A stretch of 64,000 nt of DNA from JAEXNA01 sp037189585 (GTDB taxonomy: Bacteria > Vulcanimicrobiota > Xenobia > Xenobiales > JADMJV01): assembly GCA_037189585.1 (NCBI GenBank), contig JBBCJA010000009.1:62001-126000 (forward strand), read 5' to 3'. The notes below the pieces were generated by a model that saw only the letters and a program-made list of their open reading frames with translations, was not told the DNA's origin and searched no databases. Positions 9,301-17,192 of this stretch are shown one piece after another. The stretch's first letter is position 1, and every line of letters begins with the position of its first letter. The translations under genes were made by a program, and so were the position numbers.

Positions 9301-10409
9301 CGGTCGGTCATGAGCCGCCCGATCCCGGGTCTCTCCAAGGGCAAAACTCCACCGCCCTGTTGAGTCGGGCTCTGTTGACAAGCGCCGTAGAGCTAGAGCA
9401 GGCTCAACAGTTTCGTGGAGCGGTTCGTGTGCTTCGCACCGCCCTGCTGTATCAGCCAGAATCTGTTGAAACGTTAGAAACGCTCGCCCGCGTGCAATCG
9501 GCCTGGGCCCTCTGGCTAAGCCAGCGACAAGAATTCGCCCACGCGGTCTCTTTAGTCCGTGATATCCTGGCTCGCCAACCCGACAACAGTGAAGCATGCA
9601 CTCAGCTCGAGACACTTTACCGGCAATGGATCGACTGGTCCCAGGCCGCTGGCGATACTGCGGCGAGCGACCTGTTGGCGGTCTACCTCGACCAGGAGAA
9701 AACAGCTCTCCAAGAGCTGCGCCAAGCCTTCGTTCAAGCTCGAACTCAGAAGACGGCGCCGTCCACCCCCATCCAGGCAGCTCCGCCTGTCGCCCCGGTC
9801 GCGGCCCCAGTCACCCAACCCGCGGCTCAGCCCGTCGTTTCCTCGGATCCGGCTGCCACTCCCGAACCCATGGTAGCGACTCCAGCCGCTTCCCCAGCGA
9901 TTCTCGCCCCGACTTCAGAAGCTCCCGAAGTCGCCCCACCACCCCCGTCGGAATCCCCGGATCCAGCCGCTCCTCAAGCTGGCGCCTCCTCCGTGGAGAC
10001 GCCCGCCCCGACAGCCGTGCCGGAGGAGACCGTGGCCACCGCCACTCCAGTGGCCGAGTCCGACGCGATGTTTGAAAATAAAGAAGAGGCCATAGAGACT
10101 CTTGATGCCGCACCCGACGACGAGTCGGTGGCCGAGGCGGTTTTTCAACTCTATGCCGATTCTATGCGCGATCTGACCACCTTACTCAAAGAACGCTCCA
10201 ACAGCCATCCTGAACAGCCGGCCTGGCTACTTCTCCTGGCTCGAGCTTTCCGAAGGAGCGGGTCGGAAACCATGGCGGTCATCCAGTATCAAAAATATAT
10301 CAAGGTCGCTCCTTCTCCTGAAGCTTACGAGGAGTTGGCTCAGACCTATGAGGAGCTCGGCAAGGACGACTTCGCCAAAATGACGCGCCGCAAAGCCGAG
10401 CGAGCTTAA
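6390..10409 (+). CDS. Giant TPR protein with Pro/Glu- and Pro/Ala-rich linkers
   Basis: A 1339-residue protein with no signal peptide. Residues ~1-630 are a long array of tetratricopeptide repeats (for example LRALLGSFLQQRGKTALAIRHLKTAV-type helices), i.e. a scaffold for protein-protein contacts. Residues ~650-920 are low-complexity and acidic/proline-rich, including three copies of a 15-residue unit starting VPVQE. A second TPR-like block spans ~950-1110, a Pro/Ala linker ~1115-1230, and a last TPR pair reaches the C-terminus (QYQKYIKVAPSPEAYEELAQ). It begins one base after the thrC stop, so it is probably translationally coupled. An intrinsic terminator follows at 10438. The specific partner is unknown. 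Confidence 0.85.
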   Translation: MDSLTAESHAETLAKVTPLLEEGRHEEALPFFELHKSKSDDPIWSYLMALSLACLARGEEGLALLESAAQSEGFSSHFGISVELNTLVRTTALNHLMFETSVDSSDVGPWSILRRYAELLSHREFLAKAAVGFLKAEPESREAVTEFLRLFEDAPPDKVIPVLDDIVNGNPSACQPRALLGSFLQQRGKTALAIRHLKTAVDSDPNAMEPHLYLGKIYLAQARFDDAERELSEAMSKGSPTVALLVEVANCQKATYRYDEALQTMFTAFEIDPPTFRNWDLLVDTAQTSGQGDLLADKLRQATQKYPNDARLRQRFAMMAVRQDDPLAAREQLGATGIFENPTKDQALARLAAEVSWSLNDATTAVGLLEALWKASPNNPEACRVYGDALLNNGKAAEAETLLRETARNNPNDRALQISWGRALLAMGDAERAHRAFSLASRLDPDDAEAMAEQGRAMLVLGLHDEAQNVLKESAKKAEPPLAVTLVGLGAVYEKKGLKDISRDFFRQALLRQPEREEAGQGLVRTRPDDGSSTLASDVEEMIEQLKTPFARIRLWLNLLRGSLLESPEQAKALSQSVYPKISGGLTPEYASFLQRSEVASIRRLAESLEREGEPEKAREVWRYAVTSGRPELVEIASTELKRLDTYEAPAANSSNTEADGLASLFSDVSVSATPVSEPGAEADLFAEEAPPSPAPASTQVSPSSSAEEDDDVLAALFAVDVPEMASSEPEVAPPPAEDLFVSESQAPESPVAETELFVTGPSPTEVASAESAPSQAQTEELSLEIPLPPVEPQPSVEVVTPQALESEVPVQEFPPLVASEPDVPVQESPPLVASEPEAPVQETPPLVAPEPEAPTQETPEPEVAVPVASVPEAPLSATSEAEISETEAFKPEVSESEIPQTEVHEAPTGVPSVATLPNPIVPEKELLPIPMAADFSPLTRRQLHYHEALVSGGPGVLNPESLAHLLLQSAVGHEPPDPGSLQGQNSTALLSRALLTSAVELEQAQQFRGAVRVLRTALLYQPESVETLETLARVQSAWALWLSQRQEFAHAVSLVRDILARQPDNSEACTQLETLYRQWIDWSQAAGDTAASDLLAVYLDQEKTALQELRQAFVQARTQKTAPSTPIQAAPPVAPVAAPVTQPAAQPVVSSDPAATPEPMVATPAASPAILAPTSEAPEVAPPPPSESPDPAAPQAGASSVETPAPTAVPEETVATATPVAESDAMFENKEEAIETLDAAPDDESVAEAVFQLYADSMRDLTTLLKERSNSHPEQPAWLLLLARAFRRSGSETMAVIQYQKYIKVAPSPEAYEELAQTYEELGKDDFAKMTRRKAERA
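8814..8969 (+). repeat. 45-bp tandem repeats inside the TPR-protein gene
   Basis: Three full 45-bp units (8814-8858, 8859-8903, 8904-8948) and a partial fourth encode the 15-residue unit VPVQE(F/S/T)PPLVASEP(D/E). The first two copies are nearly identical at DNA level, which suggests recent duplication by slippage in a disordered linker. All units keep the reading frame. Confidence 0.85.
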
Positions 10410-10437
10410 GCTAAGCACCGGCTGGCACACCAAGAAC

Positions 10438-10473
10438 AGAGCTTCCTGGCCGCGGCCAGGAAGCTCTTTTCTT
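10438..10473 (+). terminator. Intrinsic terminator after the TPR gene
   Basis: Two 13-base arms (10438-10450 and 10455-10467) pair perfectly around CGCG, then TTTTCTT follows. It ends the thrC-TPR transcript 28 bases past the stop codon, and separates it from the convergent DUF4013 gene. Confidence 0.9.
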
Positions 10474-10488
10474 GTGAAACCGTCAAGT

Positions 10489-11145
10489 CTACATGAAGTA
10501 GAGGCGATAGTAGTTCCCGATCATACGGGCTTGGATGAACATAATCAGCGCGTAAGCCGGATAAGCCAGTAGCGCGCCGAGCCCGGCGGTAACAATTATC
10601 AGTAGTCCCAACGCGAACATCGCAATGATGGGAAAGAACACGACCATCAGGTAGTCTCCCAGACCCTGGCGGATATCGGCCAACAGAGTCGAGATATCAA
10701 AGAACGCCCCCACTTGATCAGTCATAGCGTAGCGTAACATCATCGCGGGGAACAACAGCCCAATGACCAGGTAGCACAGAAGCGCGAAAAGCCCTCCAAG
10801 AATTGTCACCAGCATCATCGCGGAGTCTCCACCGCCTCCTCCGCCACCGGCGGCCATAACTCCAGTGGTGATCATACCGATGGTGACACCGACTGGGAGC
10901 AGGCTCAAGACCATCAGCATCAGCATCATCTTGAATCCGCGCACCCAGAGGCCGCTAAACCCATCGAACTCCGGCATCTTATCGTCCTCACCGTTGGCGG
11001 TTTGACGAATGATGGCTAGCTGGTAGCCCATCAGAGCCGGCATGACAGGGAAGAAAATCTGACAAACCACTCCGATGAGAGTCTTCGTGATCCAAGAAGG
11101 ATCGGAGAAGGGGAAAACGATATTTTCTTTGAGATCAAGCCGCAT
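10489..11145 (-). CDS. DUF4013-family integral membrane protein
   Basis: A 218-residue polytopic membrane protein matching the DUF4013 pattern: an N-terminal FSDPSWITKTLIGV, then PVMPALMGYQL, a short cytoplasmic stretch with KMPEFDGFSGLWVRGF, and about four hydrophobic helices (residues ~20-45, 80-105, 115-140 and a long split pair 165-205). A glycine run (AAGGGGGGG, ~100) lies in a loop. Family function is not established; members sit in the cytoplasmic membrane. The ATG start at 11143-11145 has a strong GGAGG site five bases away. It is divergent from the dihydrouridine synthase gene, with about 95 bases between them. Confidence 0.8.
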   Translation of the reverse strand: MRLDLKENIVFPFSDPSWITKTLIGVVCQIFFPVMPALMGYQLAIIRQTANGEDDKMPEFDGFSGLWVRGFKMMLMLMVLSLLPVGVTIGMITTGVMAAGGGGGGGDSAMMLVTILGGLFALLCYLVIGLLFPAMMLRYAMTDQVGAFFDISTLLADIRQGLGDYLMVVFFPIIAMFALGLLIIVTAGLGALLAYPAYALIMFIQARMIGNYYRLYFM

Positions 11146-11239
11146 GAACGCCTCCTAAATTTTCTTATACAGCACAAGAGACCTGGCCGGTCCATTATAG
11201 GCCTTATCTCTCGACAAATCCACTCCCAGGTGATTACCC

Positions 11240-12316
11240 ATGGAAAACCTTTCCGCAAACCCATCCCCCATTCTTGGTCGCTTCCCGCTGTCCCCTCTGA
11301 CCAAAGGGGGAAACCTCCCTTTTCGCCGTTTGTGCCGCGACTTCGGAGCGACCGCGACCTGCTCGGAGATGGTCTATGCTCACCAACTCTTGCGCGGTAA
11401 AGGTCGAGAGCCGGCCTTGCTCCGCCATCACTCGAGCGAGGAGCGATTCGGGGTGCAGCTGGCCGCGCGCAATGCCGACGAAGCGGCCGCTGCGACCATC
11501 ATCTCGAGGGATTCTGGCGCCAAATTTGTCGATCTCAACTGTGGTTGTCCGATTCACGATACCGTGCGCAAGGGAATGGGAGCTCGGCTGCTGCAAAAGC
11601 CGTCCAAACTCAGGCCCCTTCTGGAAGCCATGGTGAAAGCCACGGAGCTTCCCGTCACCGTGAAACTTCGCATCGGTTACTCCGAGGACCGCATCAATAT
11701 CAGGGATACGGTGCAGGCCGCCGTTGACGCCGGCGTCTCGACCATCGTCATCCATGGTCGAACCCGAGAACAGAGATATTCCAAGGCCGCCGACTGGAAC
11801 ATCATCAGGGAGATCGCGACCAACTGCGCGGTTCCCGTCCTGGGCAACGGAGACATCCTGATCCCCTGGGAAGCCAGGACACGCCTGTGGGATAGCGCGG
11901 TGGCGGGCGCGGTCATCGCTCGCGGGGCCCTGACCAAACCCTGGATCTTTCAAGAACTCCTCGAGGACAAAGAATGGTTACCCACTCCCGCCCAACAGTG
12001 GGAAGTTCTTGTTCGCTTCACCGGCTATCTTAAGGAGCACTTCGGCTCCGACGAGCTTGGCCGCCATCGAGGGACAACCTTTTTAAGCTGGCACCTCGAC
12101 TGGTTTGCCCGCTATCGCCCTTTACCTGAAAACCAATGGGCCCAGGCGGCGGAGCAGCACCCTCTCATGCAGACCCGTGGGTTGGGAGAGCCGGATCTTG
12201 TGCTACCGGGCAAGGACGAGCAGGAGGGCCGCGACCAGTTGGCCGCTCTGCTCTGGGACACTCTCGACCCGCTGCCGCTTTGGGAAAGATACGCTCGTCC
12301 CGTCTCTATCCCCTAA
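11240..12316 (+). CDS. tRNA-dihydrouridine synthase, Dus3-like
   Basis: A 358-residue FMN-dependent enzyme reducing uridine to dihydrouridine in tRNA. The TIM barrel starts at ~residue 14 with PLTKGGNLPFRRLCRDFGA. LNCGCP holds the catalytic Cys103, HGRTREQRYSKAADW the phosphate/FMN region and GNGDI the last FMN loop. The sequences LTxxGNLPFRR, the NC/NVGCP pattern followed by KG.GARLL, and the C-terminal ARGALTKPW...HFGSDELG with LSWHLDWFARYRPLP resemble the eukaryotic Dus3 branch more than bacterial DusA/B/C (from memory of those families). The 3' end overlaps the convergent methyltransferase gene by 11 bases. Catalytic function is firm; subfamily is an inference. Confidence 0.92.
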   Translation: MENLSANPSPILGRFPLSPLTKGGNLPFRRLCRDFGATATCSEMVYAHQLLRGKGREPALLRHHSSEERFGVQLAARNADEAAAATIISRDSGAKFVDLNCGCPIHDTVRKGMGARLLQKPSKLRPLLEAMVKATELPVTVKLRIGYSEDRINIRDTVQAAVDAGVSTIVIHGRTREQRYSKAADWNIIREIATNCAVPVLGNGDILIPWEARTRLWDSAVAGAVIARGALTKPWIFQELLEDKEWLPTPAQQWEVLVRFTGYLKEHFGSDELGRHRGTTFLSWHLDWFARYRPLPENQWAQAAEQHPLMQTRGLGEPDLVLPGKDEQEGRDQLAALLWDTLDPLPLWERYARPVSIP

Positions 12317-13070
12317 AAGGCGTGGTGTCCGTCTGTTGATAGCTACGGGAAAGAGTCAGCATCTCTGCCCTCAGACGATCTCGAACGCGATGCGGCCAAA
12401 ACTTCCGCTCCCGAGAACGAGACAGCGCCTGTTCAGTGCTGGCCGAGCTCAACCAGAGGTAATCCATAAGGATAAAACCGGCCATTCCTAGCTGGCGTTG
12501 CAACCGTTCTGGAGTGTAGGAGTGACGAATCGGTATGTTCTCCGGTTCCTTTCCGGCTCTAAAGACGGCCCTCCGGACCCCGAAGCCGAACTGCTCCGAC
12601 AAGGTATTCGGCACCGAAAGAACGAGAAGTCCCCCTGGCTTGAGCAAGCGGTTCATGCGAACCAACTCTTTGCCCGATCGTTCCTGATACTCCAAGTAGC
12701 CCAGGCTGACCACGGCATCGAAACTTCGTTTGGGAGCCAAATGATCGGAAAATGGAGCATGGATCCATTCCACCTCCGAGGGCGTACCACGGGCTCGCTC
12801 TAGCATCTCCTCGACCAGGTCAACGGCGGTCACCTGAAAACCGCGGACAGACAGTCGATGAGCTAGAACTCCGGTCCCGCACCCGATATCGAGGATGCGC
12901 GAACCCGCGGGAAGCAAACGCTCCAATGTGGCCGCGGCACTGGCGCTTCGAGCCCTCCACAGACGGGAACGGGGACTGGATTCGGATTCAGAATAAGCGC
13001 GCCAAAGCCTATCCACTTCCTCAGCGAAATACTGACGATTGAGTTCAAGTCGACGTTCATCGCTAATCAT
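12306..13070 (-). CDS. Class I SAM-dependent methyltransferase
   Basis: A 254-residue cytoplasmic enzyme. The glycine-rich SAM-binding motif I is ILDIGCGTGVLAHRL (~80-94), followed by the acidic residue at the end of strand 2 (VTAVDLVEEML) and the motif IV/V region SFDAVVSLGYLEYQ and LLKPGGLLVLSVPN. This resembles the UbiE/Methyltransf_11 small-molecule group, but the substrate cannot be read from the sequence. The N-terminal 50 residues are charged and may cap the active site. The 3' ends of this gene and the Dus gene overlap by 11 bases. Confidence 0.85.
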   Translation of the reverse strand: MISDERRLELNRQYFAEEVDRLWRAYSESESSPRSRLWRARSASAAATLERLLPAGSRILDIGCGTGVLAHRLSVRGFQVTAVDLVEEMLERARGTPSEVEWIHAPFSDHLAPKRSFDAVVSLGYLEYQERSGKELVRMNRLLKPGGLLVLSVPNTLSEQFGFGVRRAVFRAGKEPENIPIRHSYTPERLQRQLGMAGFILMDYLWLSSASTEQALSRSRERKFWPHRVRDRLRAEMLTLSRSYQQTDTTPFRG

Positions 13071-13167
13071 GTCGCCCCCTTGGCCGATCGGATTTCGTCA
13101 CCTGCAAGGAGATCTCACCTCAGTCGAATAAACCGCCTTTGCCGCACATCAACAGGAGCGTTGAAGG

Positions 13168-13734
13168 TTGAGTCAGCAACAGACCCTCACAGACGATCAA
13201 CTCGTATCGCAATATCTCGAGGGCCGAGTGGGCGCGTTCGAGGAACTTTACGATCGCTACTCTCGCCGTCTGTTGGCATTTCTCCACGGAGAGGTTGGTT
13301 CCGTATGGGCCGAGGATCTGCTCCAGGAGACCTTCTCGCGCCTGCTGACATCTCTCGATCGCTACAGCCCCTGTGGCAAATTCTCCGCTTACGTTTACGA
13401 GATCGCTCGAAATCTCGCTAGGGACCGCCAGCGACGGCTCTACCGTGATATGCCGATCTCCGACGTGGTGGGAGCCGAAGAGGGCCATCATCCCGACCTT
13501 GTCGACCACCTCGAGTATCGTCTTGAGATGACCTGGGTTCGCAACGCTCTCAAGAACCTTTCCACAGAGCAGCGCGAGGTCGTCCTGTTAAGAGAGTACG
13601 CCGGCCTCTCCTTTAAAGAGATCGCCAACGTGATAGAGCGACCTATCGGAACCGTCTTATCTCAAATGCATCGCGCGTTAAAAACTCTCAAACATCACCT
13701 GGGTGGCCCTGAAAGCCCTCTAGAAAACGAGTAG
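13168..13734 (+). CDS. ECF-type RNA polymerase sigma factor
   Basis: A 188-residue sigma-70 family protein with only regions 2 and 4. Region 2 (~20-90) contains AFEELYDRYSRRLLAF and the core-binding DLLQETFSRLL. Region 4 (~125-178) contains LSTEQREVVLLREYAGLSFKEIA and the helix-turn-helix IERPIGTVLSQMHRALKTLK. It directs polymerase to an alternative promoter set. The start is TTG at 13168 with AGGAG nine to ten bases upstream. No anti-sigma factor is adjacent; the next gene, six bases downstream, encodes a TerB-like protein and is probably co-transcribed. Confidence 0.92.
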   Translation: MSQQQTLTDDQLVSQYLEGRVGAFEELYDRYSRRLLAFLHGEVGSVWAEDLLQETFSRLLTSLDRYSPCGKFSAYVYEIARNLARDRQRRLYRDMPISDVVGAEEGHHPDLVDHLEYRLEMTWVRNALKNLSTEQREVVLLREYAGLSFKEIANVIERPIGTVLSQMHRALKTLKHHLGGPESPLENE

Positions 13735-13740
13735 AACAAA

Positions 13741-14139
13741 ATGGACGCAAAAAGCCGAGAGATCGTCAAAAGTCTGGCTGAAGTCGCCTGGGCCGATGGC
13801 AAGGTCACGCCGGATGAACGGGCCCTTCTTCTCAAAGTCCTGACGGAAGCGGGAGCCGACCCGGAGGATGTCGAGACCATCGACGACCTGCTGGCGGCGC
13901 CGAGCGCCAATGTGATGGGCGAACCGGCTCGTCTGGAGTCCATGGATCTCGACGAAGAATCCAAACACAACGTCGTGCGGGCACTACTCATCATGAGTTT
14001 CATGGACGGCGCGCTCTCCTTCGCCGAATTTTCCCACATCGAGCGAACCGCCACCGAGCTCGGGATCGATTCCGAAGTCATGGAAACGTTGCGGGCTGAA
14101 GCGGTGGAAGCCGCCGAGGCTCTCAAGGGTAAATCTTAA
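13741..14139 (+). CDS. TerB-like (DjlA N-terminal-like) helical protein
   Basis: A 132-residue all-helical acidic cytoplasmic protein. The pattern VAWADGKVTPDERALLLKVLTEAG near the N-terminus and the repeat MSFMDGALSFAEFSHIERTATELGI in the second half are typical of the TerB/DjlA N-terminal fold, where paired acidic loops often bind metal. It starts six bases after the sigma factor stop, so the two are likely one transcript. It could modulate the sigma factor, but nothing in the sequence shows this. It converges with lnt. Confidence 0.75.
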   Translation: MDAKSREIVKSLAEVAWADGKVTPDERALLLKVLTEAGADPEDVETIDDLLAAPSANVMGEPARLESMDLDEESKHNVVRALLIMSFMDGALSFAEFSHIERTATELGIDSEVMETLRAEAVEAAEALKGKS

Positions 14140-14143
14140 TCCC

Positions 14144-15829
14144 TCAGGTCAGTGGGACTCTGCGCGTCCAGTAGAAAGCTCCGAGCCCCAGCATGACGAG
14201 AAGGCTCAGCCAGCTCACCCAGTCTCCCCATCGCTCAAATAGAGTTGGAATGTCCAGAAGTGAAACTTCTTGCCGTAGAGTTCCGGCCTGGTCCGAGGGG
14301 ATCGACGCTATGACCTGGCCCCACGGATCCACCACCGCGCTGACTCCGCTGGGCGTCGAACGAATCAGATAGCAACGCCCCTCGACCGCTCGTAACGTCG
14401 ACAATGCGAGATGACATTCGGGCTCGGCCGTGCGACCAAACCATGCGTCGTTGGTGAGATTAAGCAGAATCTGGGGCGACTTCTTGGCCAGTTCATAGTG
14501 CAACCATGGCAAGAGATCTTCATAGCAGATCATGATGCCCAGGCGAGCCTCGCCCAAATTAATGACCTCGGCTTTTTCCCCGGGAAGAAGGGCGCTGGCC
14601 GAAGGCAACAGGCGATAAATGGATGGAAACCAGGCCGACCCCGGAATGGTCTCGCCAAAAATCAGCAACTTCACCTTTTTGACCGCGCCCAATACCTTAC
14701 CGGAACCGTCGATCAGCACACCGCAATTGTAGAGAGGAGCACGCCCGGGGATCGGGCCCCGCGCGTCCGGACTGATATCTTCGAGAGTCGTTCCGAAAAG
14801 AATAGGTATACCATGTCCCCGTTGAAGCGCTAGCAAGTCTTCCTGCTCGACCGCTCCCTCCTCGGCCAGCGTCGCCGCGGGTGCCGTGAACGACGGGAGA
14901 ATACGCGACACGTCGAGCGGATATCGTATGAGATGTCCAGGAAGCTCCGTTATGGGTTCCGCTGAGTTCCTTGGTGTCCGCTCGATCCTTCCAGGAGGGG
15001 TTCGTACCGCGCTCTCCGGCCACATGACGAGGTCCAAAGATTGGCCGCTCGCCGCGCATTCTCGAGCCAATTGCTCCGTCATCCTCTGGTAGGCATGAAG
15101 GCCCTGGACGGAAGGATGGGAGCCGATCCATTCGTTAGGCTGGACAACTCCAACGGCAAATTTAGGGGCCGTGAGCATAGCGCTTTCCACCCGCCCACGA
15201 AGGGCGCCGTGAACTACCCAGGGCGTCGAGAAAACTAGAACAGCCGCCAGCGGAAACCAGGCTTGAGAGCGCGCCCAAGGGATCGGCCAGATCGGTGCCC
15301 CCGGCGAAACCTCTTGTTTGACCAGGGCGGCAGCTAGCAGCAGTCCGAAGACTACCATCAGAAGACTGAGAAGACTGACACCTCCCAGTTCCACCGGGGA
15401 CACGACCTCCGGTCGCGAGTGTTGAGTGTTGGCGAGATACCAGGGAAAGATGATGGGGAAAAAATACTCTAGGGCGACAAATACAAAAGCGGCGAGCCCC
15501 AGCGCCCCAAGGGAGTGAGGAGCCTTAGACGTTCGTGACGGAACCCGAAGAAAACCGCACCAAAGGGCCCAAGGGATACACTGGTAGAGTGACATGGCCA
15601 ACATCACCAGATAGGCTACAGGCCCAAGTTTCGAGAAACGCTCCATCAACTCCAGACACCAACGAAAGGCCAGATAGTTGGTGACCGTTCCCGTCACAGC
15701 TCCCAGCAGAGCCGCTTCCCGAGGGCTTTGTTGATGGATGGCCACCAACAATGGGACGAGCGCCACCCAACCGAGAGGCCAAAGGTCAAAGGGCGGTAGC
15801 GCGCCGAATAGGAGAAGCGCGCTCAACAC
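14144..15829 (-). CDS. lnt: Apolipoprotein N-acyltransferase
   Basis: A 561-residue inner-membrane enzyme that adds the third acyl chain to lipoproteins, which implies a two-membrane envelope. About six N-terminal helices lead into a periplasmic nitrilase domain (~225-525). The catalytic triad is visible: Glu272 in MWPES, Lys385 in AVKKVKLLIFGE and Cys435 in MICYED. A last helix (~540-558) anchors the C-terminus. The N-terminal GALPPFDLWPLGWVALVPLL is typical. The start is taken as GTG (15827-15829); the reading frame stays open a little further upstream with no ATG, so a slightly longer N-terminus is possible. It converges with the TerB-like gene. Confidence 0.93.
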   Translation of the reverse strand: MLSALLLFGALPPFDLWPLGWVALVPLLVAIHQQSPREAALLGAVTGTVTNYLAFRWCLELMERFSKLGPVAYLVMLAMSLYQCIPWALWCGFLRVPSRTSKAPHSLGALGLAAFVFVALEYFFPIIFPWYLANTQHSRPEVVSPVELGGVSLLSLLMVVFGLLLAAALVKQEVSPGAPIWPIPWARSQAWFPLAAVLVFSTPWVVHGALRGRVESAMLTAPKFAVGVVQPNEWIGSHPSVQGLHAYQRMTEQLARECAASGQSLDLVMWPESAVRTPPGRIERTPRNSAEPITELPGHLIRYPLDVSRILPSFTAPAATLAEEGAVEQEDLLALQRGHGIPILFGTTLEDISPDARGPIPGRAPLYNCGVLIDGSGKVLGAVKKVKLLIFGETIPGSAWFPSIYRLLPSASALLPGEKAEVINLGEARLGIMICYEDLLPWLHYELAKKSPQILLNLTNDAWFGRTAEPECHLALSTLRAVEGRCYLIRSTPSGVSAVVDPWGQVIASIPSDQAGTLRQEVSLLDIPTLFERWGDWVSWLSLLVMLGLGAFYWTRRVPLT

Positions 15830-15912
15830 AGCGAGACCTATGCGACGGCCTCGGCTATTTGTTAACAGTCTGGTAATGTTTGGATCAGCCTTGGACAGGA
15901 GACTATGAGGGT

Positions 15913-16590
15913 ATGAAAACCACGATTCGCCATATGTTTTTGGGGTTGCTGCTGACCGTATCCACGGCCTTCGCGGCTCCGGAGTATCAACTTTTCGTCG
16001 ACGGCGTTCTGTATAAGGCCCCCGCCGTCCTTGAGAAGGGGCTTCCTTATTTTCCTGTCGATGTTCTCTCTGGAGCGACGGGAGTTAGCGTGGTCAGCTT
16101 CTCGCAGACCGCGGTCAAACTCGCTGGTAGCCCGGTGGAATTCGTGCCCGTCATTCGCAACGGCCGTCCCTACCTGCCGGCCGAAGCCTTCGCCTTAGCC
16201 ACCGGCTCGAAGGTCGAAACCGACCAGACCCGCGGACTGGTGCTCTACAGCAAAGCGAGTTCCCCGGCAGCGGCGAGCGCCGCCAGTCCGGGCGCTCCCG
16301 ACGGAGCCGCCGCGAAAGCCAATCCCGGCATGACCGCCGGTGAGTCGCCGCCGCCGGAAGCTCCCGTCGCGGCTCCCCAGCCCTCCTCTCCAAACACCGC
16401 CGGAATTCAAGAGGCGGTGATAGGAGCTCTCAAAACCGCCGAAGAGGCGACCTACGCCGAACGCTACATGCGTCATAAGCTATACTGGGCAAGCCAACTT
16501 GACCCGGCCAATAGCCCTTACCTCAACAATATCGTGGTACCCTCGCCGGTCGCCTTGCCTCTGGCTCCCTGGGTCGTTCCGATCCCTTAA
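15913..16590 (+). CDS. Secreted protein with copper-amine-oxidase-N-like domain
   Basis: A 225-residue exported protein. The ATG at 15913 has AGGAG eleven bases upstream and opens a classic signal peptide (MKTTIRHMFLGLLLTVSTAFA). Residues ~22-115 contain paired units of the 'V-D-G...G-x-P-Y-F/L-P...' type (FVDGVLYKAP, GLPYFPVDVLSGATG, NGRPYLPAEAFALATG) seen in copper-amine-oxidase N-terminal-like envelope domains, which usually bind cell-wall or surface partners rather than act as oxidases. An Ala/Pro-rich linker (~118-175) and a short C-terminal helix with LYWASQLDPANSPYLNN follow. An upstream TTG (15880) is in frame but less likely. Confidence 0.7.
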   Translation: MKTTIRHMFLGLLLTVSTAFAAPEYQLFVDGVLYKAPAVLEKGLPYFPVDVLSGATGVSVVSFSQTAVKLAGSPVEFVPVIRNGRPYLPAEAFALATGSKVETDQTRGLVLYSKASSPAAASAASPGAPDGAAAKANPGMTAGESPPPEAPVAAPQPSSPNTAGIQEAVIGALKTAEEATYAERYMRHKLYWASQLDPANSPYLNNIVVPSPVALPLAPWVVPIP

Positions 16591-16621
16591 CAGTACTAGC
16601 CAGTACTAGACGAGCGGGCTG

Positions 16622-17074
16622 ATGCTGAACCTCATTTTTGTCGGCGACAACGAACACGCCAAACTTCAAGCCCGGCAGGTTCAGAGCTTGCGCCAAAGGG
16701 AACTCGAACCGACGGTCATGACCTGGACCGTCGGCGACATGAGTATCTTTGACCGGCTGGAAGACTTGGAAGCACCGGTGACTCTCGTCGCCTCCCGCCA
16801 CGGCTCGGTTCCGGCGACCAGTTGGACCTCTCGCAACCCGACTCGTGTCCGGCGCTTGGTCTTACTTCATCCGAGTCTACACCTCGGACTACCCTACCAA
16901 CCGGTTCCCGCCCCTCATTTCGTACCAACCTTAGTCGTGGTCAACAGCAAGGAATTTCATCCTAGCGCCGACCAGATAGCGTCGTTTGCCGGAAAGCTTT
17001 TCCACGACTACGCTTTGCACATCACTTCGGAGCCCGCCGAACTTCAAGACACCCTCACTCTGCTCGCATTCTAA
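16622..17074 (+). CDS. Small alpha/beta-hydrolase-like protein, probably inactive
   Basis: A 150-residue cytoplasmic protein. The segment VTLVASRHGSVPATSW followed by VRRLVLLHPSLHLG and PTLVVVNSKEFHP has the strand-elbow-helix order of alpha/beta hydrolases, but the nucleophile elbow G-x-S-x-G is replaced by S-R-H-G-S, and the chain is about half of normal length. It is either a pseudo-enzyme or a distant fold relative. It stands alone between two exported-protein genes. Start is ATG at 16622. The assignment is structural resemblance only. Confidence 0.5.
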   Translation: MLNLIFVGDNEHAKLQARQVQSLRQRELEPTVMTWTVGDMSIFDRLEDLEAPVTLVASRHGSVPATSWTSRNPTRVRRLVLLHPSLHLGLPYQPVPAPHFVPTLVVVNSKEFHPSADQIASFAGKLFHDYALHITSEPAELQDTLTLLAF

Positions 17075-17192
17075 ACGAGGGTGTGTGGGCGTTCAGAAAC
17101 GGCCTAGGCTCCGCCTTCATCCGCGCTAGCCGCGACTCGAGGTAGCCAATCTGACCAAAGGACGCGGGGCCGCCGTCGAGGAACAGTGCCGC

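Noticed and set aside
10438..10473. Bidirectional terminator
   Set aside because: The stem is symmetric but only the plus strand has a good T-run, so a role for the convergent DUF4013 transcript is unproven.
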